From positions 2,852,001 through 2,916,000 of the forward strand of contig NC_014151.1 in assembly GCF_000092865.1 (NCBI RefSeq): a stretch of 64,000 nucleotides of DNA, given 5' to 3'. How positions within the stretch are numbered: position 1 is the first letter of the stretch; each line of letters opens with the position of its first letter. The notes beneath the pieces were generated by a model, which saw only the letters and a program-made list of their open reading frames with translations, made no database searches and was not told the origin of the DNA. Shown here one piece after another: positions 54,149 to 63,534 of this stretch. The translations under genes were made by a program, and so were the position numbers. Origin of the DNA: Cellulomonas flavigena DSM 20109 (GTDB taxonomy: Bacteria; Actinomycetota; Actinomycetes; Actinomycetales; Cellulomonadaceae).

Positions 54149-55189
54149 TCAGACGAGCACCTGCGTGAGCGGCATCGTCGAGTCCACGGGCAGGTCGAGG
54201 GGCGACGGTCGCATCCCACGCCGCACGACGGCCGACCCGAGCGCGGCGATCATCGCGCCGTTGTCCGTGCAGTAGCGGATCGGCGGGATGCGCAGCTCGA
54301 TCCCCGCCTCGGCGCAGCGCGCCGCGGCCATGTCCCGCAGCTGGGAGTTGGCGGAGAAGCCGCCGCCGACGACGAGCGTCGAGACCCCCTCGCGCCGGCA
54401 GGCCGCGATCGTCTTGGCGGTGAGGACGTCCGCGACGGCGGCGGCGAAGGACGCGGCGACGTCGGGCAGGGGGATCTCCTCCCCCGCGTCCCGCCGCGCC
54501 TCGACCCAGCGCGCCACGGCCGTCTTGAGCCCGGAGAACGAGAAGTCCGTCGCGTGCTTCGCCTGGTCCTTGGCCGCGGTCAGCCCGCGCGGGAACCGGA
54601 TCGCCTCGGGGTCGCCCTCGCGCGCGAGCCGGTCGATGTGCGGGCCGCCGGGGTACGGCAGGCCGAGCAGGCGGCCGACCTTGTCGAACGCTTCGCCGGC
54701 GGCGTCGTCGAGCGTCGAGCCGAGCTCGGTGACGTTCACGGTGTCGTCGATGAGCAGCAACGACGAGTGCCCACCGGAGACGACGAGGGCCATGACACGC
54801 TCGGGGAACGCACCGTCGACCAGCTCGTCGACGACCGCGTGCCCGATGACGTGGTTGACGCCGTACAGCGGCTTGCCGAGGCCGACCGCGAGCGCCTTGG
54901 CCGCCGCGGCGCCGATCGTCAGGGGGCCCACGAGCCCGGGGCCGGCGGTGACGGCGACGGCGTCGACGTCCGCGAGCGTCACCCCTGCCGTGTCGAGCGC
55001 GCGCTCGATCGTCGGGACCATGGCCTCGAGGTGGGCGCGGGACGCGATCTCCGGGATGATCCCGCCGAACCGCGCGTGCTCGTCGACCGAGCTGGCGACG
55101 GCGTCGACGAGCAGGTCGTAGCCACGGACGAGGCCGACACCGGTCTCGTCGCAGGAGGTCTCGATCCCGAGGACGAGGGGTGCGCTCAC
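54149..55189 (-). CDS. tsaD: tRNA threonylcarbamoyladenosine synthase subunit TsaD
   Basis: A 346-residue Kae1/TsaD protein. [15 protein letters not shown], metal-binding HxxGH in [47 protein letters not shown], and [15 protein letters not shown] 55189 has TATCCT 6 nt upstream (leaderless). It transfers threonylcarbamoyl to A37 of ANN-decoding tRNAs with TsaB and TsaE, both encoded nearby but separated by two divergent/unrelated genes. Confidence 0.96.
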   Translation of the reverse strand: MSAPLVLGIETSCDETGVGLVRGYDLLVDAVASSVDEHARFGGIIPEIASRAHLEAMVPTIERALDTAGVTLADVDAVAVTAGPGLVGPLTIGAAAAKALAVGLGKPLYGVNHVIGHAVVDELVDGAFPERVMALVVSGGHSSLLLIDDTVNVTELGSTLDDAAGEAFDKVGRLLGLPYPGGPHIDRLAREGDPEAIRFPRGLTAAKDQAKHATDFSFSGLKTAVARWVEARRDAGEEIPLPDVAASFAAAVADVLTAKTIAACRREGVSTLVVGGGFSANSQLRDMAAARCAEAGIELRIPPIRYCTDNGAMIAALGSAVVRRGMRPSPLDLPVDSTMPLTQVLV

Positions 55190-55195
55190 GGTCCC

Positions 55196-55201
55196 AGGAT
55201 A
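55196..55201 (-). promoter_or_regulatory. -10 element (TATCCT) of tsaD
   Basis: TATCCT ends 6 nt before the GTG at 55189, the same hexamer and distance as at guaB. Confidence 0.55.
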
Positions 55202-55229
55202 GGCGCCCGGAGGTGGGTGAGCCGCTTCA

Positions 55230-55247
55230 CACTTTCCGCAGGAAGTG
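55230..55247. promoter_or_regulatory. imperfect dyad between tsaD and the nitroreductase gene
   Basis: CACTTTCCGCAGGAAGTG is a near-palindrome (CACTT...AAGTG arms, one extra T on the left). Possible operator for the divergent nitroreductase gene; resembles MarR/HxlR-type sites only loosely. Confidence 0.3.
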
Positions 55248-55275
55248 ATACCCGCGTCCCCACGTTGCACCGTCC

Positions 55276-55902
55276 ATGACCACGCACGAGCTCCTCGAGA
55301 CCGCGACGCCGACGGGCGTCGACACCGCCGTCGTCGACCGGCTGTTCCGGGACGCCCGCACCGTCGGGCGCTTCACCGACGCCCCGGTGCCCGACGAGCT
55401 CCTGCAGGACGTGTACGACGCCGTCCGCCTCGGCCCCACGGCGATGAACACCACGCCACTGCGCCTGCTCGTGGTCCGCACCCCCGACGCCCGCGCGCGT
55501 CTCGCCGCGCACATGGCCGACTTCAACCGCGACCGTGTGCTCGCCGCGCCCGTGAGCATCGTCGTCGCCGCGGACACCGACTTCCACGAGCACATGGCGA
55601 CGCTCGTGCCGCACGCCCCGACCTCCGGCGAGCGGTTCGCCGGCATCCCGGACGTGCGGGCGGGCATGGCCCGCGACGGCGCGTGGCTCCAGACCGGCTA
55701 CCTCGTCCTCGGCCTGCGCGCCGCGGGCCTGGGCGTCGGGCCGATGACCGGCATGGACGCCGCCGGCATCGACGCCGAGCTCCTCGCCGGCACGTCGTGG
55801 CGCGCGATCGCCGTCCTCAACGTCGGCTACGCCGACGGTGAGGGCACCGACCGGCCCCGCGCGCCCCGCCTGACCTGGGAGCAGACCGTCCGCGTGGTCT
55901 GA
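55276..55902 (+). CDS. nitroreductase family protein, malonic semialdehyde reductase-like
   Basis: A 208-residue flavin-dependent enzyme of the HadB/RutE group: [45 protein letters not shown], then [27 protein letters not shown] and NVGYADGEG. Length fits RutE (~196 residues). No rut operon neighbours, so substrate is uncertain. Weak ribosome-binding site. Confidence 0.85.
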   Translation: MTTHELLETATPTGVDTAVVDRLFRDARTVGRFTDAPVPDELLQDVYDAVRLGPTAMNTTPLRLLVVRTPDARARLAAHMADFNRDRVLAAPVSIVVAADTDFHEHMATLVPHAPTSGERFAGIPDVRAGMARDGAWLQTGYLVLGLRAAGLGVGPMTGMDAAGIDAELLAGTSWRAIAVLNVGYADGEGTDRPRAPRLTWEQTVRVV

Positions 55903-55935
55903 GGCGCGGCGCCCGCCGGGGCACGGCCCCGGACC

Positions 55936-56784
55936 TCAGCTCGTCGCGACGGGCCGGGCCGGGTCGTGGGACCACTGCGACCACGAGCCGGGGTACAGCG
56001 CGGCGGCCACACCCACGGACGCGAGCGCAGCGACCTCGTGCGCCGCCGTGACGCCGGACCCGCAGTAGACGCCGACCGGCACGCCGTCCCGCACGCCGAC
56101 CGCCGCGAAGCGCGCCGCGAGCGCGTCGGCGTCGAGGAAGCGCCCGTCGGGCCCGAGGTTCGCCTGCGTCGGCGCGCTGCGTGCACCGGGCACGTGTCCC
56201 GCCCGCGGGTCGACCGGCTCGACGAGCCCCGCGTAGCGCTCGGCCGCGCGCGCGTCGAGCAGCACCCCGTCGCTCGCGAGCGCAGCGGCCCCGTCGGCGT
56301 CGACCGTCGGCAGCGCCCCCGGCACGAGCACGACGTCGCCCTGCTCGGGAGTGACCTCCCCCGGCTCGACGGCGTAGCCGGCCGCCGTCCACGCGGGCAG
56401 GCCGCCGTCGAGCAGGCGCACGTCCCGCACCCCCGACCAGCGCAGCAGCCACCACGCCCGTGCGGCCGACGTGCCGCCGGCGTCGTCGTACGCCACGACC
56501 GCCCCACCCTCGCGCAGACCCCAGCGCCGGGCCGCACGCTCGAGATCGGCGACAGCGGGCAACGGGTGCCGCCCGGTGGCGGGCGACGGCGGCGCGGCGA
56601 GCTCGGTGTCGAGGTCGACGTACACCGCACCCGGCAGGTGGGCGGCGAGGTACCGTTCGTGGCCGTCGGTGCGGCCCAGCGCCCAGCGGACGTCGAGCAA
56701 CGTGACGGGCTCGTCGTCCGCGAGCAGCCGCGCGAGCTCGTCCGGCTCGACCAGGACCTCGCGGCGGCGCTCGTCGGTGCTCAT
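55936..56784 (-). CDS. two-domain rhodanese sulfurtransferase
   Basis: A 282-residue thiosulfate or 3-mercaptopyruvate sulfurtransferase-like protein. The N-terminal inactive rhodanese domain (VTLLDVRWALGRTDGHERYLAAHLPGAVYVDLDTELA) is followed by the catalytic domain with Cys loop GVYCGSGVTAAHEV and LYPGSWSQWSHDP. CGSGVTA is the mercaptopyruvate-type loop. The start overlaps the rimI stop (ATGA), placing it at the end of the alr-tsaE-tsaB-rimI run. Confidence 0.92.
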   Translation of the reverse strand: MSTDERRREVLVEPDELARLLADDEPVTLLDVRWALGRTDGHERYLAAHLPGAVYVDLDTELAAPPSPATGRHPLPAVADLERAARRWGLREGGAVVAYDDAGGTSAARAWWLLRWSGVRDVRLLDGGLPAWTAAGYAVEPGEVTPEQGDVVLVPGALPTVDADGAAALASDGVLLDARAAERYAGLVEPVDPRAGHVPGARSAPTQANLGPDGRFLDADALAARFAAVGVRDGVPVGVYCGSGVTAAHEVAALASVGVAAALYPGSWSQWSHDPARPVATS

Positions 56785-57278
56785 CGCTCCCCCTCGGCTC
56801 CCTCGACGACGGGCGCCGGCAGCAGCAGCTGCATGGTCCACGCGTCGACGTTCTCCGGCTGGTAGTACCCCCGGCGGCGTCCGAGCTGCCGGAACCCCAT
56901 GCTCGCGTACAGGTGGATCGCGGGTGCGTTGTCCACGCGCACCTCGAGCAGCACGGACTCGGCCCGCTGCTCGCGCGCCCGGTCGAGCAGCGCGCCGAGC
57001 ATGCGCCGCGCGATGCCGCGGCCCTGGTACCCGGCGTCGGTCGCCACCGTCATGACCTGCACGTCCCGCCCGTCGTACCAGGTGCCGGCATACCCCACGA
57101 GCGAGCCGCCGGGCAGCTCGGCCCCCACGTACGTGCGCCCCGGCCCCACCAGCTCGTCCGCGAGCATCTGCCGCGACCACGCGCTGCCGCCGAACAGGGC
57201 GCGCTCCATGCGCTCGAGCGCGGACAGGTCCGCGGCGACCAGCGGCCGGACGACGACGTCGGCGGCGTCACCGCTCAC
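56781..57278 (-). CDS. rimI: ribosomal protein S18 alanine N-acetyltransferase-like GNAT
   Basis: A 165-residue GNAT protein: acetyl-CoA loop VATDAGYQGRGIARRMLGALLD, then LLEVRVDNAPAIHLYASMGFRQLGRRRGYY, the RimI-type C-terminal pattern. Coupled by GTGA to tsaB, as in Mycobacterium and other actinobacteria. Substrate by family: S18 N-terminus, though protein acetylation more broadly is possible. Confidence 0.9.
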   Translation of the reverse strand: MSGDAADVVVRPLVAADLSALERMERALFGGSAWSRQMLADELVGPGRTYVGAELPGGSLVGYAGTWYDGRDVQVMTVATDAGYQGRGIARRMLGALLDRAREQRAESVLLEVRVDNAPAIHLYASMGFRQLGRRRGYYQPENVDAWTMQLLLPAPVVEGAEGER

Positions 57279-57964
57279 GCGAGGACCCGCTTGCCGCCCG
57301 CAGGCGGCACGGCATCCGGCCGACGCAGGTACAGCGGGTCGGCGGGGAGCGTCTCCCCCGCCGCCAGCCGGCGCCGCGCGATGCGGACCAGGAGGGCCGG
57401 GTCCGGGTGCGTCAGGGCGGCCCGACCCACGGCCAGCCGCGGGTCGGGGGTTCCGAACACGTCGGGGTACAGGTCGCGCCCGGCGCCGACGACGAGGTCG
57501 CCGTCCGTGCGCGGGACGTCCGCGGGCGCCGCGACGTCGGGACCCGCGGTGCGCACGGCCGTGCCGTCGGCGCGCACCTCGTAGCGCGCCCAGTAGACCT
57601 CGCGGCGGCGGGCGTCGGTGACGACGAGCACGCCCGCGCCGTCAGGCAGCGCGGGGTCCTGCGCCACGGCCTCCGCGAGCGCGTCGAGGCTCGGCACGCC
57701 CAGCACGGGCACGCCCCGGGCCAGGCCGAGCACCCGCGCGGTCACCAGGCCCACACGCAGACCCGTGAACGGCGCCGGCCCGGTGCCGACGACGACGGCC
57801 TCCAGGTCCGCCGGCGTCGCCCCCGCCTCGTCGAGCAGCCGCGCGACGAACGGCGCGAGCGTCTCGGCGTGCCGGCGCGGCGCGTCGTCGCGCACCGTGC
57901 GCTCGCCGCCGTCGTGGACGAGCGACGCCGCCACGGCGCCGGACGTGTCGATCCCCAGGAACAT
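57275..57964 (-). CDS. tsaB: tRNA threonylcarbamoyladenosine synthase subunit TsaB
   Basis: A 229-residue ASKHA-fold TsaB: MFLGIDTSGAVAASLV, APRRHAETLAPFVARLLDEAG, VVVGTGPAPFTGLRVGLVTARVLG. It forms the heterodimer with TsaD. The ATG at 57964 overlaps the tsaE stop by one base (TGATG); the 3' end overlaps rimI. Confidence 0.95.
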   Translation of the reverse strand: MFLGIDTSGAVAASLVHDGGERTVRDDAPRRHAETLAPFVARLLDEAGATPADLEAVVVGTGPAPFTGLRVGLVTARVLGLARGVPVLGVPSLDALAEAVAQDPALPDGAGVLVVTDARRREVYWARYEVRADGTAVRTAGPDVAAPADVPRTDGDLVVGAGRDLYPDVFGTPDPRLAVGRAALTHPDPALLVRIARRRLAAGETLPADPLYLRRPDAVPPAGGKRVLA

Positions 57965-58518
57965 CAGGCCCCGTCCTCCGTCCGTGCGGACGCGTCCGTC
58001 GCGTCCTGCGGCGCGCCGGGCAGCGCGACGCCCGTCCACCGCTCCCCGACCGTGCGCGCCGTGAGCACGCGCTCGCCCGCCGCCGCGTCCTCGACGTCGT
58101 CGCCGACGCCGCCGTGCGGGCGCTCGAGCCGCAGCTCGAGCCGGGCCTCCGTGAGCCCCTCGACCCAGCCGGCGCCCCACTCGACGACCGTGACGGCCTC
58201 GTCGAGCGCGGAGTCCAGGTCGAGCGCCTCGACCTCGTCGAGCGAGCCCAGCCGGTACGCGTCGACGTGCACCAGCGCGGGGCCGCGCGTGCCGTCGGGG
58301 CGCGGCAGCGGCGGGTGCTCGCGCGCGATGACGAACGTCGGCGACGCGACCTGGCCGCGCACGCCCAGGCCCTCGCCGAGGCCCTGCGTGAGCGTCGTCT
58401 TGCCGGCACCGAGGTCACCGGTCAGCACCACGAGGTCCCCGGCGCGCAGCACCTCGGCCAGCGCCCGGCCCCACGCGCGGGTCGCGTCCGCGTCGGGCAG
58501 CCGCACCTGCACGTTCAC
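57964..58518 (-). CDS. tsaE: tRNA threonylcarbamoyladenosine synthase ATPase TsaE
   Basis: A 184-residue P-loop ATPase: Walker A LTGDLGAGKTTLTQGLG, SPTFVIAREH, and the Tyr/Asp pair in LVHVDAYRLGSLDEVEAL. The C-terminus is about 30 residues longer than typical and Ala/Asp-rich. GTG 58518 overlaps the alr stop. Needed for turnover of the TsaBD complex. Confidence 0.95.
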   Translation of the reverse strand: MNVQVRLPDADATRAWGRALAEVLRAGDLVVLTGDLGAGKTTLTQGLGEGLGVRGQVASPTFVIAREHPPLPRPDGTRGPALVHVDAYRLGSLDEVEALDLDSALDEAVTVVEWGAGWVEGLTEARLELRLERPHGGVGDDVEDAAAGERVLTARTVGERWTGVALPGAPQDATDASARTEDGA

Positions 58519-59708
58519 GCGCCACCTCCCTCGCTCGGCGCGGGTGCCGCCACCCGCGCGCTGTCGACGTACGTGCGCGGCACGCGTGCCCCCAGGCGCG
58601 TGACGAGCTCGTAGGAGATCGTCCCGGCGACGTCCGCCCAGTCCTGAGCGGTCGGGCCGCCGTCGCGCCCGTCACCCCACAGCACGACGCGGTCGCCGGC
58701 CGACTCGGTGGCACCGGGACCCAGGTCGAGGACGACCTGGTCCATGCACACGCGACCGGCGACGCCCAGGCGCCGCCCGCCGACCTGCACGGGGCCGCCC
58801 CAGCGCTCGGCGCTGCCCGACGCGTGCCGCGGCACGCCGTCGGCGTACCCGACGGGCACGACCCCGAGCACCGTGTCGTGCGGGACCACGTACTCGTGGC
58901 CGTACGACACGCCGGACCCGGCGGGCACGGGCTTGACGGTCGCGAGCTGCGCCTCGAACGTCATCGCCGGCACGAGGCCGAAGCGCTCCGGGCCGCCGAG
59001 CTGCGGCACCGGCGACAGCCCGTACACCGCGATGCCGGGACGTACGAGGTCCCAGTGCAGCGCGGGCGAGGTCAGCGTCGCCGCCGAGTTCGCCAGGTGC
59101 CGGACCTCGAGGCGCGCACCCGCCGCCTCGACCGCCGCGACCGCCTCGGCGAACACGCCGGCCTGCTGCGCGACGACCGCGTGGTCGGGGGCGTCCGCGA
59201 AGGCCAGGTGCGACCACACGCCGACGACGCGCACGACCCCCTCGGCCTCGGCCGCGAGCGCGGCGGTCAGCACCTCCGGGAGCTGCGCAGGCACCAGGCC
59301 GTTGCGTCCCAGGCCGGTGTCGACCTTGAGGTGCACGCGCGCCGTGCGCCCCGCCTCGCGAGCGGCCGCGACGACGTCGTCGAGCGCCCACCGCGACGCG
59401 ACCGACAGGTCGACGTCGGCCTCGACGGCCTCGCGCAGCGGCGCACCGGGCGCGTACAGCCACGTGAGGATCCGCGCCCCGGTGACGCCCGCGCGCCGCA
59501 GGTGCAGCGCCTCGGGCACCTGCGCGGTGCCGAGCCACGTCGCGCCGCCCTCGAGCGCCGCCAGCGCGCTGGGCACGAGCCCGTGCCCGTACGCGTCGGC
59601 CTTGACCACGGCCATGACCTGCGCGGTCGGTGCGTGGGCCGCGAGCGCACGGACGTTGCCGCGCACCGCGCCCAGGTCGACCACCGCGCGCGCCGGGAAG
59701 TCGTTCAC
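58515..59708 (-). CDS. alr: alanine racemase
   Basis: A 397-residue PLP enzyme producing D-alanine for peptidoglycan. PLP Lys in MAVVKADAYGHG (about residue 35); catalytic Tyr in SGVSYGHEYVV; GVVPVGYADGVPR and GRVCMDQVVLDLG. GTG 59708 is chosen as it directly precedes the conserved barrel start (DFPARAVVDLGAVRGNV). Coupled to tsaE by overlap. Confidence 0.96.
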   Translation of the reverse strand: MNDFPARAVVDLGAVRGNVRALAAHAPTAQVMAVVKADAYGHGLVPSALAALEGGATWLGTAQVPEALHLRRAGVTGARILTWLYAPGAPLREAVEADVDLSVASRWALDDVVAAAREAGRTARVHLKVDTGLGRNGLVPAQLPEVLTAALAAEAEGVVRVVGVWSHLAFADAPDHAVVAQQAGVFAEAVAAVEAAGARLEVRHLANSAATLTSPALHWDLVRPGIAVYGLSPVPQLGGPERFGLVPAMTFEAQLATVKPVPAGSGVSYGHEYVVPHDTVLGVVPVGYADGVPRHASGSAERWGGPVQVGGRRLGVAGRVCMDQVVLDLGPGATESAGDRVVLWGDGRDGGPTAQDWADVAGTISYELVTRLGARVPRTYVDSARVAAPAPSEGGGA

Positions 59709-59771
59709 GCCCGCCAGTCTCTCACCGCGCGGGTCGTGCGTCGGCACGCCGAGCGTCGGGCGTCGGTGCGC

Positions 59772-60452
59772 TCAGCCCAGCAGGTCGGGGCCCACGACGA
59801 GGTCCGCCCGTGCCGCCGTCGGCGCGACGAGCCGGGCGTTGCTCGCGTCCGGCCCGGTCGACCACGCGAGCGCGGCGGCGGGCGTCTTGCCGAACCGCTC
59901 GTGCCGGGCGACGAGCCGCGCGAGCCGCACCTCGTCGTCGGGCGCGACGTACCAGGACTCGTCGAGCAGGTCGGCGACGGGCGCGAACCCGTGGTCGGCC
60001 AGCAGCAGGTAGTTGCCCTCGGTGACCACCAGCCGGACCTCTGCCGGCACGGCCACCGCCCCGGCGACGCCGTTGCGCAGGTCCCGGCGGTACTCGGGCG
60101 CGTACACGACGTGACCGGGGCGGGGCTCGCGCAGCCGACGCAGCAGCGCGACGTAGCCGTCGGCGTCGAACGTGTCCGGCGCACCCTTGCGGGCCGCGCG
60201 CCCGATGCGCTCGAGCTCGGTCTGGGCGAGGTGGAAACCGTCCATCGGCACCACGACGCACGTGTCCGCGAAGGCTGCGGCGACCTGCGCCGCGAGCGTC
60301 GACTTGCCGCCACCGGGCGGGCCGGCGATACCGAGCACGCGCCGCCCGCCCGCGGCGAGCAGGGCCTCGACGCGCGCCACCAGGGCGCCTGCGAGCGGCG
60401 CGAGCGCGGCGCGCGACGCGACGACCGCGTCCCCGGCCCCCGACGCGCTCAC
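59772..60452 (-). CDS. uridine kinase-like nucleoside/nucleotide kinase family protein
   Basis: A 226-residue P-loop kinase: Walker A GIAGPPGGGKSTLAAQVAA, VVVPMDGFHLAQTELERIGRAARKGAPDTFDADGY, YAPEYRRDLRN and LVVTEGNYLLL. Resembles PanK/Udk-like sugar or nucleoside kinases (YggC/FrcK group). GTG 60452 overlaps the nnr stop (GTGA). Substrate not provable; it sits between NAD(P)HX repair and alr genes. Confidence 0.87.
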   Translation of the reverse strand: MSASGAGDAVVASRAALAPLAGALVARVEALLAAGGRRVLGIAGPPGGGKSTLAAQVAAAFADTCVVVPMDGFHLAQTELERIGRAARKGAPDTFDADGYVALLRRLREPRPGHVVYAPEYRRDLRNGVAGAVAVPAEVRLVVTEGNYLLLADHGFAPVADLLDESWYVAPDDEVRLARLVARHERFGKTPAAALAWSTGPDASNARLVAPTAARADLVVGPDLLG

Positions 60453-61936
60453 GCGCTCACCAGCCGCGCGACGACACCCGGCACGGCGCCCGCGACGTCC
60501 GCGGCCGCCACCGGACCGCCGGGGTTCGCGGCGTGCGCGGCCCACCCGTGCACCGCGGCCGCGGCGGCGGCGAGCGCGGCAGGGAGCATCGGGTCCGTCA
60601 CGGCGTCCCGTGCGCGTCCTGCGAGCAGGGCTCCCAGCACACCGCCGAGCACGTCACCGGCACCCGCGGTCGCGAGCCACGCGGGAGCGTCGGCCTGTGC
60701 GTGCACCGCGCCACCGTGCCCGACGACGACGGTGGTCGCACCCTTGAGCAGGACGGTCGCGCCGGTCAGCTCGTGCGCGCGCCGCGCGTGCGCGAGCGGC
60801 GCGGCCTCGACGTCCTCGCGCGTCACCCCCGCGGCGCCGCGCGCGGCGAGCAGCGCCGCGAGCTCGCCCGCGTGCGGGGTGAGGACGACGTGCGCAGGCA
60901 CGCGCTCGGGCAGCAGGTCGAGCGCGCCGGCATCGACGACGACGGGCTCGTGCGCCGCACGCGCGAGCACGTCGCGCACCCGCTCGCGCTGGGCGTCGTC
61001 GTCCGGGGCGACGCCGGAGCCGACGACCCACGCCTGGACGCGCCCGTCCCCGACGACGACCTCGGGGTGCGCCGCGAGCACCTGCGGTCCTGCCGCGCCG
61101 AGATACCGCACCATGCCGACACCCGCGCGCACGGCACCGGCGACCGACAGGACCGCGGCGCCGGGGTAGCGCGCGGACCCGGCCACGACACCGAGCACGC
61201 CACGTGCGTACTTGTGCGCGGCGCGTCCCGGGACGGGCCACAGCGTGGCGACGTCCTCCGCCTCGAGCCGCACGGCTGCGGGGGCCCCGGCCGGGTCCAG
61301 GCCGAGGTCCACGAGGACGACACGTCCGGCCGCGTGCGCCGCGGGCGGCAGCAGCAGCGCCGGCTTGCGGACGCCGAACGTCACCGTGAGGTCCGCGTCG
61401 AGCACGGCGCCCTGGCGCGTGCCGTCGTCGACCCCGACGCCGGACGGCACGTCGACCGCGACGACGAGGGGGCGGGGCTGCGCCGCCGCGACCTCCTCGA
61501 CGAGCCACGCCGCAGGCCCTCGCACGCCCCCGCGTCCGCCGATCCCGAGCAGCCCGTCGAGCACGACGTGCGCCGCGCGGACGGCGGCGGTGACGTCCGC
61601 CCGTCCCGTGCCGTCGGTGGCTCGCAGGACACGGCCGTGCGCCGCGGTCAGCGCCGCGAGCCCGTCGGCGTGCACCCGTGGTGACGCCAGGACCGCGGTG
61701 ACCGCGACCCCGCGACGGGTGAGCAGCGCACCGGCGTGCAGCGTGTCGCCCCCGTTGTTGCCCGGCCCGACGAGCAGGACCGCACGGGCACCCCGGACAC
61801 GGCCGCGGGCCTCGCGCAGCGCGCGGGCGACGTGCCCCGCGAGCCCGAACGCCGCGCGCCCCATGAGCGGCACCCCGGCCGCGAGCAGCGGCTCCTCCGC
61901 AGCACGCACCGCGTCCGCGGTCCACGAGGTCAGCAC
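60449..61936 (-). CDS. bifunctional NAD(P)HX epimerase / ADP-dependent dehydratase
   Basis: A 495-residue fusion of NnrE and NnrD. The N-terminal YjeF domain has VLLVGPGNNGGDTLHAGALL and VVLDGLLGIGGRG...VVAVDVPSGVGVDDG. The C-terminal ribokinase-like dehydratase has KYARGVLGVVAGSARYPGAAVLSVAGAVRAGVGMV, VLTPHAGELAALL and ATAGAGDVLGGVLGALLA. Repairs hydrated NAD(P)H. The GTG at 61936 has a -10-like CAGGAT 6 nt upstream. Overlaps the kinase gene downstream. Confidence 0.94.
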   Translation of the reverse strand: MLTSWTADAVRAAEEPLLAAGVPLMGRAAFGLAGHVARALREARGRVRGARAVLLVGPGNNGGDTLHAGALLTRRGVAVTAVLASPRVHADGLAALTAAHGRVLRATDGTGRADVTAAVRAAHVVLDGLLGIGGRGGVRGPAAWLVEEVAAAQPRPLVVAVDVPSGVGVDDGTRQGAVLDADLTVTFGVRKPALLLPPAAHAAGRVVLVDLGLDPAGAPAAVRLEAEDVATLWPVPGRAAHKYARGVLGVVAGSARYPGAAVLSVAGAVRAGVGMVRYLGAAGPQVLAAHPEVVVGDGRVQAWVVGSGVAPDDDAQRERVRDVLARAAHEPVVVDAGALDLLPERVPAHVVLTPHAGELAALLAARGAAGVTREDVEAAPLAHARRAHELTGATVLLKGATTVVVGHGGAVHAQADAPAWLATAGAGDVLGGVLGALLAGRARDAVTDPMLPAALAAAAAAVHGWAAHAANPGGPVAAADVAGAVPGVVARLVSA

Positions 61937-61942
61937 CCGCCC

Positions 61943-61948
61943 ATCCTG
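61943..61948 (-). promoter_or_regulatory. -10-like element (CAGGAT) of the NAD(P)HX repair gene
   Basis: CAGGAT lies 6 nt before the GTG at 61936. A weaker match, supported mainly by the recurrent spacing. Confidence 0.3.
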
Positions 61949-62029
61949 CCGTGACGGCACCGGGCGCGCCCACGATCGTGCACTCCACGACCGTCGGCCC
62001 TACGCGCGGCCCGCGCCCGGGCGCGCGGG

Positions 62030-62035
62030 TAGCGT
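62030..62035 (+). promoter_or_regulatory. -10 element (TAGCGT) of the LLM oxidoreductase gene
   Basis: TAGCGT ends 7 nt before the ATG at 62043. No Shine-Dalgarno, so the mRNA is probably leaderless. Confidence 0.4.
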
Positions 62036-62042
62036 GCGAGGC

Positions 62043-63029
62043 ATGCGATTCGGACTCTTCATCCCCCAGGGCTGGCGGCAGGACCTCACGGGCATCGACG
62101 CCCACGACCACTGGCAGGTCATGAACGGCCTGGCGCAGTGGGCGGACCAGGGTGACGCCTTCGAGTCGATCTGGGTCTACGACCACTTCCACGCCGTACC
62201 CGAGCCCAACGGCGAGGCCACGCACGAGGCGTGGAGCCTGATCAACGCGTACGCCGCCTCGACGCGGCGTGTGCGTCTCGGCCAGATGTGCACCTGCATG
62301 GCGTACCGCAACCCCGCCTACCTGGCGAAGGTCGCCGCGACGGCCGACGTCATCTCGGGCGGCCGCGTCGAGATGGGCATCGGCGCCGGTTGGTACGAGC
62401 ACGAGTGGCGCGCGTACGGCTACGGGTTCCCGCGTGCCGGCGAGCGCATCGCGATGCTCGACGAGGGCGTGCAGATCTTCAAGCAGCTGTGGAGCACCGG
62501 CACCGCGACGCTCGCCGGCGAGCACTACCAGGTCGACGGCGCGCAGCTGGCACCCCTCCCCCTGCAGCAGGACGGCCCGCCGCTGTGGATCGCGGGCGGC
62601 GGCGAGCGGAAGACGCTGCGCATCGCCGCGCAGCACGCGCACTACACCAACTTCGACGGCTCGCCCGAGGGCTTCGCGCACAAGTCCGAGATCCTGCGCG
62701 GGCACTGCGAGGCCGTCGGCCGCGACTTCGACGAGATCACGCGCTCGGCCAACTACAACGTCGTCATCGGCCGCACGCAGGCCGACGTCGACGCGCGCCT
62801 CGAGTGGATCCACGACCACCTGCGGCAGACGGTGCCCGACAGCGCCGACCGCGAGTTCGCTCAGTGGCCCCAGGGCCCGCTGGTCGGCACGCCGGAGCAG
62901 ATCGTCGAGAAGCTGCAGGAGCTGAAGGGCCTCGGCATGACGTACGCGATCACGTACTTCCTGGAGGCCGCCTACGACCGCTCGGGCATCGAGCTGTTCG
63001 CGGACGAGGTCGTCCCCCACCTCCGCTGA
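62043..63029 (+). CDS. LLM-class F420-dependent oxidoreductase
   Basis: A 328-residue luciferase-like monooxygenase fold protein: MRFGLFIPQGWRQDL, FESIWVYDHFHAVPEP, RVRLGQMCTCMAYRNPAYLAKVAATADVISGGRVEMGIGAGWYEHEWRAYGY, and PLVGTPEQIVEKLQEL. The bulge and GIGAGW segments fit the F420-binding actinobacterial subgroup. Substrate unknown. Convergent with acpS across a long hairpin. Confidence 0.9.
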   Translation: MRFGLFIPQGWRQDLTGIDAHDHWQVMNGLAQWADQGDAFESIWVYDHFHAVPEPNGEATHEAWSLINAYAASTRRVRLGQMCTCMAYRNPAYLAKVAATADVISGGRVEMGIGAGWYEHEWRAYGYGFPRAGERIAMLDEGVQIFKQLWSTGTATLAGEHYQVDGAQLAPLPLQQDGPPLWIAGGGERKTLRIAAQHAHYTNFDGSPEGFAHKSEILRGHCEAVGRDFDEITRSANYNVVIGRTQADVDARLEWIHDHLRQTVPDSADREFAQWPQGPLVGTPEQIVEKLQELKGLGMTYAITYFLEAAYDRSGIELFADEVVPHLR

Positions 63030-63044
63030 CCCACCCGGTCCGTG

Positions 63045-63098
63045 GGTGCGTGGGAGTGGTCCGGCCCCACCGACGGTGCCGGACCGCTCCCACGCACC
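63045..63098. terminator. bidirectional terminator between the LLM gene and acpS
   Basis: 21-bp stem (63045-63065 with 63078-63098) with a single U-G pair and a 12-nt loop, between convergent genes. Confidence 0.75.
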
Positions 63099-63109
63099 AC
63101 CCACCACCG

Positions 63110-63130
63110 GTGAGACGTCGATCCGGCCCC
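63110..63130. repeat. dispersed copy of the ackA-downstream repeat
   Basis: This 21-mer, ending GTCGATCCGGCCCC, matches the reverse complement of 38796-38816 at 20 of 21 positions. Like that copy, it lies in a gap between convergent genes. Confidence 0.75.
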
Positions 63131-63134
63131 GCGG

Positions 63135-63488
63135 TCAGTCGCGCTCGGCGACCACCATGGCCGACGCGATCCCCGCGTCGTGCGAGATCGACAGGTGGAA
63201 CCGGTCGACGCCGAGCTCGCGGGCGCGCGCGAGCACGGTGCCGGTCATCTCGACCACGGGCTGCGCACCGACCACCCGGCGCACGGTCGCGTCCTGCCAG
63301 CTCATCCCCGGCGGTGCACCCAGAGCCTTGGCGATCGCCTCCTTCGCGGCGAACCGCGCCGCGAGCGACGCGTCGGGCAGGTCGCGCTCGTCGGGCGTGA
63401 ACAGCCGCGTGCGCAGCGCGGGCACGCGCTCGATCGTCGCCATGAAGCGGGCGACGTCGACGACGTCGATGCCGACGCCGACGATCAC
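63135..63488 (-). CDS. acpS: holo-[acyl-carrier-protein] synthase
   Basis: A 117-residue phosphopantetheinyl transferase: [33 protein letters not shown] and [18 protein letters not shown], with the metal-binding Asp and Glu (D of GID, E of KEA). GTG 63488 directly starts the conserved strand. It transfers 4'-phosphopantetheine to ACP. Between nnr and glmS, as in Mycobacterium. Confidence 0.95.
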   Translation of the reverse strand: MIVGVGIDVVDVARFMATIERVPALRTRLFTPDERDLPDASLAARFAAKEAIAKALGAPPGMSWQDATVRRVVGAQPVVEMTGTVLARARELGVDRFHLSISHDAGIASAMVVAERD

Positions 63489-63534
63489 GCGGTACCGCCC
63501 GCGAGCGCGTGCGGCCCGCCGGCGGACCGGCGCG